In this document: positions 1 through 5,472 of the stretch, piece by piece | Layout of the letters: every line of letters begins with the position of its first letter | Numbering within the stretch: position 1 is the first letter of the stretch | Assembly (NCBI GenBank): GCA_040752215.1 | Contig: JBFMEX010000039.1 | Location: forward strand, 1-12,251 | DNA length: 12,251 nt | Origin: JBFMEX01 sp040752215 | Lineage (GTDB): Bacteria > Pseudomonadota > Alphaproteobacteria > Rhizobiales > Hyphomicrobiaceae | Reading direction: 5' to 3' | Notes under the pieces: generated by a model | The model's database searches: none | Seen by the model: only the letters and a program-made list of their open reading frames with translations | What the model was told of the DNA's origin: nothing | Made by a program: the position numbers and the translations under genes

Positions 1-33
1 AAGTCTGTCCTTGCAATGGGAGGAAACCCAGGA

Positions 34-546
34 ATGGCCAAAATCAACAAAGTGCTGGTCGGTGAGTCGCTGGTAGGCGACGGCAACGAGGTGGCCCACA
101 TCGATCTCATCATGGGCCCGCGCGGCAGCGCCGCCGAGGCCGCGTTCTGCAACAGCCTCACCAACAATAAGGATGGCTTCACCTCGCTGCTCGCGGTGAT
201 CGCGCCCAACCTGCCCTGCAAGCCGAGCACGATCCTGTACAACAAGGTGACCATCAAGGATGCCCGCCAGGCGGTGCAGATGTTCGGCCCGGCGCAGTAC
301 GGCGTCGCCAAGGCGGTGCAGGACTCCGTCGCCGAGGGCGTGATCCCGGCCGACGAGGCCGATGATCTCTTCATCTGCGTCGGCGTGTTCATCCACTGGG
401 AAGCGGCCGACGACGCCAAGATCCAGGACTTCAACTATCGCGCGGTGAAGGAGTCGATCGCCCGCGCCATCGCCGGCAAGCCGACCGCCGCCGAGGCGAC
501 CGCGCAGCGCAACGCCGCCCAGCATCCGTTCGGTGCGAAGTCTTGA
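34..546 (+). CDS. fae: Formaldehyde-activating enzyme (Fae)
   Basis: Fae catalyses the cytoplasmic condensation of formaldehyde with tetrahydromethanopterin to methylene-H4MPT, the entry step of H4MPT-linked formaldehyde oxidation in methylotrophs. The 170-residue product is full length for the family and matches Methylobacterium-type Fae along its whole length. Visible blocks are LVGDGNEVAHIDLI (residues 13-26, with the conserved His22), NLPCKPST, KDARQAVQMFGPAQYGVA and GVFIHWEAADDAKIQ. An in-frame ATG at 16 lies upstream, but GGGAGGA at 18-24 sits 9 nt before the ATG at 34, so 34 is the better start and gives the usual MAKI N-terminus. It faces the minus-strand HisA-like gene and ends well before it. 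Its promoter is outside the window. Family and function are near certain; the link to methylotrophic growth is inferred from the family. Confidence 0.96.
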   Translation: MAKINKVLVGESLVGDGNEVAHIDLIMGPRGSAAEAAFCNSLTNNKDGFTSLLAVIAPNLPCKPSTILYNKVTIKDARQAVQMFGPAQYGVAKAVQDSVAEGVIPADEADDLFICVGVFIHWEAADDAKIQDFNYRAVKESIARAIAGKPTAAEATAQRNAAQHPFGAKS

Positions 547-695
547 AGCGGAAACCGTCCTCAGCAGGATCATAACGCCCCTCCAATGAAGGGGGGTCTG
601 CTGCAGCGATTGGGTAAACTGCTTTCCGGCCGCTGGGGCGGCTAGGCTCGGGCGGGTGGGGATAGCCGCCGGAGCAAGACCTGAACCGACGACCT

Positions 696-738
696 AACGA
701 ACCCGGCCCGTCGGACACTCCGGCGGGCCGGTGTCGTT
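696..738. terminator. Strong hairpin between convergent fae and hisA-like genes, possible bidirectional terminator
   Basis: Positions 703-714 pair with 720-731 in a 12-bp GC-rich stem (one G-U wobble) around the loop ACACT. Beyond a 2x2 mismatch, AACGA (696-700) pairs with TCGTT (734-738). The stretch after it, TTCTC, is only weakly T-rich, so this is not a textbook intrinsic terminator. Its place between two converging genes suits a bidirectional terminator or 3'-end stabiliser. It lies 156 nt past the fae stop. A second inverted repeat (GGCGGCTA 637-644 with TAGCCGCC 663-670) lies between. No gene is seen in 547-759. Confidence 0.5.
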
Positions 739-759
739 CTCGGCGCCTGAGATGAACCC

Positions 760-905
760 TGTCATCCCGGACGGCGGAGCGGCCGCTTCCGCGCAGCCGA
801 TCCGGGACCCAGCGCAAGTGTCGCCGAAGGCCCGATATCCATCCTCGCGTCGGCGACGGATTTTCTGGGTCCCGGCGCTCGCAAGAGGGCTCGGCCGGGA
901 TGACA
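760..905 (+). repeat. 146-bp interspersed palindromic repeat, copy A
   Basis: The element is bounded by TGTCATCCCGG and its reverse complement CCGGGATGACA. Inside is a second inverted pair, CCGGGACCCAG / CTGGGTCCCGG. Each arm can therefore fold as its own hairpin (TCCCGG with CCGGGA), giving the two-REP layout of a BIME. Copy B at 11960-12104 is the same sequence in the opposite orientation, with about 17 differences counted by eye (roughly 88% identity). Copy A ends 15 nt from the stop of the minus-strand HisA-like gene, and no ORF is convincing inside it. Repeats beginning TGTCATCCCGG are widespread in alphaproteobacteria, but I cannot place this one in a named family. Confidence 0.85.
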
Positions 906-920
906 ACCGGGGCGCGCGAC

Positions 921-1667
921 TCAGATCACCGCCAGTTGCTCGATATCGCGCGCCTTGAGCGTGCCGGCATGCAGCGCCGTGGCGACCAGTGCGCCCGCAG
1001 CGCCGACCCCGCGCAGGGCCTCGAGGTCGCGCCGGTCGCGCACGCCACCCGCCGCATAGACGCGGCTCGCCTCGGCGATCTTCACGATCCGCTCGACGGT
1101 CTTGAGGTCGGCACCGGCGCCGGTGCCAACGCGGCGCACGGTCATCGCGATCACCTGGCTCGGCCACGTCGATGGCTCCTCCAGCAGCCACTCGGGACCG
1201 AGCAGATCCTCGTCGTGGAAGTCGAGCGACAGGATCCAGTCGTCCCGGTGCCCCCAGCCGATGTCTGCCAGCCAGCCCTCGCTACCGGTGCGAGCGCCTG
1301 CGCGCGGCCGCGGCAGGCTCGGCGGCAGCGTCTCCGAGCCGACCACCGTCACCCGCTTCTCGTGGTGGATCGCCGACGAGCGGCTGGGCGGACGATGCGC
1401 GCCGTCGTCGATCCACACCCTCGCTCCCGGCCACGCGGCCACCAACCTCCTCTGCACGTCGGTCTCCATGCCTCGCCCCTCGATGCCGTCGAGGTCGGCC
1501 ACATAGAGCGTCTCGAACGGATAGAGCGCAGCGAGGCCCCGCGCGACGTCGATCGGGTCGGCGCCATGGGCGTGGACCGTCTCGATCGGCTTGTAGCGCG
1601 ACCGCTCGCCTTTCACCGCATGCACCGCCAGGCCGTGGCGAATGTCGATAACCGGAATGATTTCCAT
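921..1667 (-). CDS. HisA-related TIM-barrel protein of H4MPT-linked C1 metabolism (COG1411 type)
   Basis: The 248-residue product resembles ProFAR isomerase (HisA) in length and fold. It starts IIPVIDIRHGLAV with an Asp at position 8, where HisA has its catalytic Asp. It also has YVADLDGI (residues 55-62), SLDF (147-150), a GTGAGADLKTVE segment (181-192), and the C-terminal phosphate loops AAGGVRDRRDL (205-214) and GALVATALHAG. A segment rich in Pro, Arg and Gly near 113-133 looks inserted. HisA/HisF-like proteins of this group occur in methanogens and H4MPT-using methylotrophs, where a role in cofactor synthesis is suspected. Context here (fae on one side, an MfnF-like gene divergent on the other) fits that better than histidine synthesis. 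A GTG at 1670 precedes the ATG at 1667; GGGAGA at 1675-1680 is 7 nt or less from both and better spaced for the ATG. The exact reaction is unknown. Confidence 0.85.
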   Translation of the reverse strand: MEIIPVIDIRHGLAVHAVKGERSRYKPIETVHAHGADPIDVARGLAALYPFETLYVADLDGIEGRGMETDVQRRLVAAWPGARVWIDDGAHRPPSRSSAIHHEKRVTVVGSETLPPSLPRPRAGARTGSEGWLADIGWGHRDDWILSLDFHDEDLLGPEWLLEEPSTWPSQVIAMTVRRVGTGAGADLKTVERIVKIAEASRVYAAGGVRDRRDLEALRGVGAAGALVATALHAGTLKARDIEQLAVI

Positions 1668-1738
1668 CACTTGTCTCCCGACGTCCGTGGTGTATCACAA
1701 CCCGTCCCGGCTGTGACAGGCTGGCTGCGGAGACGGTA

Positions 1739-2764
1739 ATGACGACGACCCTCGGACTCGACGTCGGCGGCGCGCATCTCAAGGCGGCCCTCGTCGACGG
1801 CGCTCGGGTGCGCGCGGTCCATCAATTCGCGTGCCCGCTGTGGCAGGGAATGGACCACCTCGACGCCGCCCTCGCCGCCATGCGCTCGACGCTGCCCGCC
1901 TGGAGCCGCGCCGCCGTCACGATGACCGGCGAGCTGTCCGACCTCTTCCCCGACCGGCCGACCGGCGTCACCACGCTCGTCGACCGGCTCGACCGCGAAC
2001 TCGGGCCACAGGCCTGGTTCTGGATGGGCCGACGCGGCTTCGGCAGCGCCGCCGAGGCGCGCGCAAGCCCCGCCGACGTCGGCTCGACCAACTTCCTCGC
2101 CACCGCCGTGTTGGTCGCGCGCCTCGCCCCCGATGCGTTGCTGGTCGACCTCGGCTCGACCACCACCGACATCATACCCGTTCGGTCCGGCACGCCGACG
2201 CCGCGCGGGCTGACCGACGCCGACCGCCAGGCGACGGGCGAGCTGGTCTACACCGGCTTCACTCGCACCGCGGTGATGGCCGTCGCGAGCCGAGCTCCGT
2301 TCCGCGGCGCGTGGGTCGGCCTCGCGCGCGAGCATCTGGCGACCATGGCCGACGTGCGCCGCATTCTCGGCGAGCTCCCCGACGACGTCGACCTGCACGC
2401 TACCGCCGACGGCAGGGGCAAGTCGCAGGCCGAGAGCCTTGTGCGCTTCGCGCGCCTGCTCGGACGCGATGCGGCGGAAGGATCGGTAGCGGAATGGCGC
2501 ATCGCCGCCGAGCACGTGCGCGAGGCTCAGGTGCGCTCGATCCACGATGGCGTCCTGCAGGTGCTCTCTGCCTCCGTGCTGCCCGAAGCAGCGCCGATCG
2601 TCGCCGCCGGCATCGGCTGGCGCGTGGTCGCCGCGCTCGCGCTGCGCGTGGGCCGCGACTGCCAGCCACTCGGCACGCTGATCGGCGCCGACCGGAACGT
2701 TGCCGCGCCCGCCACCTACGCCGCTCCCGCAGTCGCCGTGGCGCTGTTGGCCGATCGGGAGTAG
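1739..2764 (+). CDS. MfnF-like H4MPT-linked C1 transfer pathway protein (TIGR03123 family, hydantoinase/ASKHA fold)
   Basis: This is a 341-residue cytoplasmic protein of the actin/Hsp70/sugar-kinase fold. Motifs in order: phosphate-1 loop LGLDVGGAHLKAALV (residues 5-19), phosphate-2 loop LLVDLGSTTTDIIPV (134-148), GELVYTGFTRT (167-177), ATMADVRRILGELPDD (201-216), TADGRGKS (222-229), and an adenosine-type motif APIVAAGIGWR (285-295). These match the family found only with H4MPT genes in archaea and methylotrophic bacteria. Its archaeal member MfnF joins the furan and tyramine-glutamate parts of methanofuran. Bacterial methylofuran synthesis is therefore the likely role, by homology. GGAG at 1729-1732 lies 6 nt before the ATG. 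A 71-bp gap separates it from the divergent HisA-like gene (ATG at 1667), so the two may share a control region. Confidence 0.88.
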   Translation: MTTTLGLDVGGAHLKAALVDGARVRAVHQFACPLWQGMDHLDAALAAMRSTLPAWSRAAVTMTGELSDLFPDRPTGVTTLVDRLDRELGPQAWFWMGRRGFGSAAEARASPADVGSTNFLATAVLVARLAPDALLVDLGSTTTDIIPVRSGTPTPRGLTDADRQATGELVYTGFTRTAVMAVASRAPFRGAWVGLAREHLATMADVRRILGELPDDVDLHATADGRGKSQAESLVRFARLLGRDAAEGSVAEWRIAAEHVREAQVRSIHDGVLQVLSASVLPEAAPIVAAGIGWRVVAALALRVGRDCQPLGTLIGADRNVAAPATYAAPAVAVALLADRE

Positions 2765-2777
2765 GCTATACGGACGA

Positions 2778-2810
2778 AAAGGGGGGCGATCCTAAAGGGG
2801 GGGCGATCCT
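2778..2810 (+). repeat. Tandem direct repeat with G6/G7 tracts just before the GYD gene
   Basis: Two adjacent units, 2778-2793 and 2794-2810, each read AAA, a run of G (6 then 7), then CGATCCT. They end 1 nt before the ribosome binding site AGGAGG (2812-2817) of the next gene. A recent duplication is the simplest explanation. G-tracts of this length can vary by slippage, but no phase-variation effect is shown. Confidence 0.8.
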
Positions 2811-2822
2811 CAGGAGGTTCCC

Positions 2823-3116
2823 ATGGCCACTTACATCGTTCTCGCGAGCTTCACCGACCAGGGCATCCGCAACGTCAAGCAGACGGTCGAGCGCGCCGAA
2901 GCGTTCAAGCACATGGCGACCAAGGCCGGCGCGACCGTCAAGGACATGTACTGGACGCTCGGCTCGCACGACGTGGTGGCGATTTGCGAGGCCCCGGACG
3001 ACGAGACCGCGGCCGCACTCTCGATGAGCGTGTCGATGCGCGGCAACGTCCGCTCGGAGACACTCAGAGCGTTCGGCCTCGCCGAGATGAAGAAGGTGCT
3101 GGACAAAGTCTCCTGA
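2823..3116 (+). CDS. GYD-domain protein
   Basis: This 97-residue cytoplasmic protein fits the GYD family (Pfam PF08734), small alpha-beta barrel-like proteins with no settled function. It begins MATYIVLASFTDQGIRNVKQTVERAE, has the central LGSHDVVAICEAPDDETAAALSM segment (the place of the family's G-x-D signature), and ends with SETLRAFGLAEMKKVL. It has no signal peptide or membrane segment. AGGAGG at 2812-2817 is 5 nt before the ATG, so the start is well supported. It is 58 nt downstream of the MfnF-like gene on the same strand. Co-transcription is possible, but GYD genes are common outside C1 metabolism, so no link should be assumed. Confidence 0.9.
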   Translation: MATYIVLASFTDQGIRNVKQTVERAEAFKHMATKAGATVKDMYWTLGSHDVVAICEAPDDETAAALSMSVSMRGNVRSETLRAFGLAEMKKVLDKVS

Positions 3117-3215
3117 CAGGCGACGCCGCGACTCGCTGCGACGGACCGGCGGCTCCTTCTCACCGCGGCCTTTCGGCACTTGACGGCCCGGCGCCGAAAC
3201 GCGACCTATGCGGGC

Positions 3216-3638
3216 ATGATCGTGACCGGCACCCCGCTCCCGCCTCGCGACGTCACGCTGTCCGTGAAGCGCGGGCTTCGCCAGACCTGCCCCGCTTGCG
3301 GCCAGGGTAGGCTGTATCGCGCCTACCTCAAAGTCGCCGACGCATGCCCGGCCTGCAGCGAGGAGCTGCACCACCAGCGCGCCGACGACGCACCGCCCTA
3401 TTTCACCATGCTGATCGTCGGCCACATCGTCGTTGCCGGCGTGCTGGTGGTCGAGGAGGCCTTCGCGCCACCGAGCTGGGTGCATGCCGCGGTGTGGGGT
3501 CCGGTGCTGCTCGGCCTCAGCCTGTGGATGCTTCCGCGCATCAAGGGCGCGCTGGTCGGCGCGCAATGGGCGCTGCGCATGCATGGCTTCGGCGGCGAGG
3601 AGAGCGTTCCTCCGGCACCGCAGCCGACCCAGCCCTGA
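3216..3638 (+). CDS. DUF983 zinc-ribbon membrane protein
   Basis: The 140-residue product matches DUF983. An N-terminal zinc ribbon has two CPAC motifs (Cys25/Cys28 and Cys44/Cys47), with GRLYRAYLKV between them. It is followed by two predicted membrane helices, about residues 62-83 and 89-107, and a Pro-rich tail. It should sit in the inner membrane with the zinc ribbon facing the cytoplasm; the function is unknown. The frame is open back to a TTG at 3180, but no ribosome binding site precedes either candidate clearly, and the ATG at 3216 gives the normal family length. The NUDIX gene starts 10 nt after its stop, so the two are very likely co-transcribed, as often seen in alphaproteobacteria. 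Confidence 0.87.
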   Translation: MIVTGTPLPPRDVTLSVKRGLRQTCPACGQGRLYRAYLKVADACPACSEELHHQRADDAPPYFTMLIVGHIVVAGVLVVEEAFAPPSWVHAAVWGPVLLGLSLWMLPRIKGALVGAQWALRMHGFGGEESVPPAPQPTQP

Positions 3639-3648
3639 GGCGCGGGCG

Positions 3649-4395
3649 ATGCCGGCGGCGCCAGATAGCGAGCAGCCGGAGGGTAGCCGGCGGGTTCGTA
3701 CGCTGCGCCCGCGCGACGCCGCAACCCTGGTCGTCGTCGAGCGAACAGGCCGCGAGCCGCGTATCCTGATGGGTCGGCGGCGGCCGGATCAGGTGTTCCT
3801 CCCTGACAAGTTCGTGTTCCCCGGCGGCCGCGTCGATCGCGCCGATCTCACCGCACCCGCGGCCGACGAGCTGGCGCCGGCCGAGGTCGCGCGGCTGCTC
3901 TACGACATGAAGGGCAAGCCGAGCCGGGCACGCGTGCGCGCGCTGGCGCTCGCCGCCGTGCGTGAGACGTTCGAGGAGACCGGGATCGTGCTCGGCCGCT
4001 CCGTCCGTGGCACGACTCCGCGACGCGCCGGCTCATGGTCGTCGTTCCACGCCACCGGTCACCTGCCAGCGCTCTCGGCGTTGACGTTCCTCGCCCGCGC
4101 CATCACGCCGCCCGGCCGGCCACGCCGCTACGATACCCGCTTCTTTGCGGTCGAGGCGCGCGAGATCGCCATGCGCCGCACACCGCTCGACGAGGAACTG
4201 TCGGCGACCGGATGGTTCACGATCGACGAGGTGCGTGGCCTCGACCTGCCGAACATCACCCGTGCGGTCGTCGAGGATCTCGCCGACCGGCTGCAGGGGG
4301 GCGCCGCGCTCGCCGCAACGGTCTCCGCGATACCGTACTATTGCTTCACCAATGGCACCTTTTGCCGCCGTCTGATTACCGCCACGCCGCCTTGA
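3649..4395 (+). CDS. NUDIX hydrolase
   Basis: This is a 248-residue NUDIX-superfamily pyrophosphohydrolase, probably Mg2+-dependent and acting on a nucleoside diphosphate derivative or CoA ester. The NUDIX box is split: FVFPGGRVD (residues 55-63) and ALAAVRETFEETGI (100-113) are separated by about 40 residues (DELAPAEVARLLYDMKGKPSRAR region), so the canonical G-x5-E-x7-REUxEExGU spacing is not kept. The catalytic RETFEE helix is intact. Such insertions are seen in longer NUDIX proteins of the NUDT19/COG0494 kind, and substrate cannot be read from the sequence. GAGG at 3637-3640 lies 8 nt before the ATG and overlaps the DUF983 stop. The rpmG promoter starts inside this gene's last codons. Confidence 0.88.
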   Translation: MPAAPDSEQPEGSRRVRTLRPRDAATLVVVERTGREPRILMGRRRPDQVFLPDKFVFPGGRVDRADLTAPAADELAPAEVARLLYDMKGKPSRARVRALALAAVRETFEETGIVLGRSVRGTTPRRAGSWSSFHATGHLPALSALTFLARAITPPGRPRRYDTRFFAVEAREIAMRRTPLDEELSATGWFTIDEVRGLDLPNITRAVVEDLADRLQGGAALAATVSAIPYYCFTNGTFCRRLITATPP

Positions 4396-4419
4396 CAGCC
4401 CACTGCGCCAGAGTATGGT
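4392..4419 (+). promoter_or_regulatory. Predicted housekeeping promoter of rpmG
   Basis: A perfect -35 TTGACA (4392-4397) is followed after 16 bp by TATGGT (4414-4419), which matches 4 of 6 in the -10 consensus. Transcription would start near 4426, about 38 nt before the rpmG ATG. The -35 overlaps the TGA stop of the NUDIX gene, so rpmG can be transcribed apart from the upstream pair. Confidence 0.65.
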
Positions 4420-4463
4420 GCGAGCCAAATTCGCGCAGTCTTTCACGCTCACCGGAAGCGATC

Positions 4464-4631
4464 ATGGCCAAGCCCGTCACGCAAAAGATCAAGCTGCTCT
4501 CGACCGCCGGCACCGGCTTTTTCTACGTCACCAAGAAGAACCCGCGCACCTCGACGGAGAAGCTCGTGTTCAAGCGCTACGACCCGGTCGTGCGCAAGCA
4601 CGTCGAGTTCAAGGAAACCAAGATCAAGTGA
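4464..4631 (+). CDS. rpmG: 50S ribosomal protein L33 (zinc-independent form)
   Basis: The 55-residue basic protein is a complete bacterial L33, a large-subunit protein near the E site. It begins MAKPVTQKIKLLSTAGTGFFYVTKKNPR and ends KLVFKRYDPVVRKHVEFKETKIK, as in other alphaproteobacteria. It has no cysteines, so it is the C-minus form that does not bind zinc. GGAAG at 4454-4458 is 5 nt upstream of the ATG. It has its own promoter (4392-4419) and a hairpin just after the stop, so it is probably a single-gene transcript. Its position between the NUDIX gene and the pleD/divK locus follows common alphaproteobacterial gene order. Confidence 0.97.
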   Translation: MAKPVTQKIKLLSTAGTGFFYVTKKNPRTSTEKLVFKRYDPVVRKHVEFKETKIK

Positions 4632-4635
4632 AGCG

Positions 4636-4655
4636 CGCGAGCGTCGGCGCTCGCG
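4636..4655 (+). terminator. Hairpin after rpmG, likely terminator
   Basis: CGCGAGCG (4636-4643) and CGCTCGCG (4648-4655) form a perfect 8-bp stem around a TCGG loop, starting 5 nt after the rpmG stop. No T-tract follows, as is common for GC-rich genomes, so the call rests on stem quality and position. Confidence 0.55.
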
Positions 4656-5472
4656 GTCTCGCCCCGGCACCGACGCGCAACGCGTGCTCACCCACTCGGC
4701 GATCGCTCGGTGGAGCCGTCGACATACGCAATCAGATCTGGTGATGATTGGGGGGGGGCGGATGGGTGGCCGGGAACCGCAACTCTTCTCGGCAGCGGGG
4801 TAGATTCCGAGTAAGTCACAGTTCCCGGCGCTTGCCCAAGCAGGTCGTCAAAGAGGGCGTTGACTTGCTGCCTGGTTCGTGGACGGCCGAACGTAGCCGT
4901 AACGAGGAGGCCACTCTGGCCACAATGACCGCACCACGCAGTTCCCGCTTGCACCAGGAGATGCGGCGGACCCGGTGGGCCGCGGGAACCTCTTCACGCC
5001 AGACACGGTCCACGCACGTTGAGCGAACGACGCGCGCATGCCCGGCGAATTTGATCTGACCCTCCCCTCGTTGCTCGTCGTGTCAATCTGGCAGAGGATT
5101 TTGTCCAAGGCAAGATGCCCTTGACGTGTGTACCCTGCACCACAGTCGACTCGCCCAAACAAGGTGAACGCCAGTGGGGACCCGGCGCCGAACCTCCGCG
5201 TCTTCGATATTCAAGAGAATGCTCTACCAGAAATTGTGGCTCACACACGCCGGGCTGGCAAGGCTCATTCGATGACTGAAAGCCCCTGACTGAGAAATCC
5301 TGCGGATGACTGAGGGATTGCCGGGAAAACCGGCATAGCCGCCCCCATGGCGAGCGCAAACAGCCGAGTCCCATCGCCGCCTTCGGCCCACCGCGCAACC
5401 ATATGACTTTACTTCGATATCACGCGACAGCCTGGATCGCGGGCTCGGCTGCAGCCACGCGCCGACCGGAGA
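4656..5472. other. Gene-poor stretch, no recognisable gene; contains inverted GTTCCCG motifs and a small hairpin
   Basis: About 820 bp separate rpmG and pleD. Short open frames of 60-134 codons exist on both strands, for example 4748-5059 plus and 4848-5162 minus, but they overlap one another, lack good ribosome binding sites and match nothing I recognise. Visible structures are a G9 run (4750-4758), two inverted pairs of a GTTCCCG motif (4770-4777/4821-4828 and 4941-4948/4982-4989), three TGACTGA heptamers (5273, 5287, 5307), and a 6-bp hairpin with loop GAAAA (5319-5335). Base composition looks less GC-rich than the flanking genes. It may be a decayed insertion or an unannotated RNA region; neither is shown. 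Confidence 0.5.

Noticed and set aside
635..661. G-quadruplex candidate (GGGG, GGG, GGG, GGGG)
   Set aside because: One loop is about 11 nt, and such runs are common at this GC content; the overlapping inverted repeat 637-670 explains the stretch as well.
1831..3027. 398-codon open frame on the plus strand across the MfnF-like and GYD genes
   Set aside because: The translation is mostly Arg, Ala and Pro, typical of an off-frame GC-rich read, and it overlaps two genes with recognisable motifs and good ribosome binding sites.
3180..3215. TTG at 3180 as the DUF983 start, and TTGACG...TATGCG there as a promoter
   Set aside because: No ribosome binding site precedes the TTG, and it would add 12 atypical residues. 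The promoter-like hexamers are 21 bp apart, too far for a normal sigma-70 promoter.
4688..5398. Minus-strand open frames at 4688-4954, 4848-5162 and 4994-5398 as remnants of a transposase or intron protein
   Set aside because: They overlap in different frames, show no catalytic motif, and match nothing I can name. I kept only the description of the stretch.
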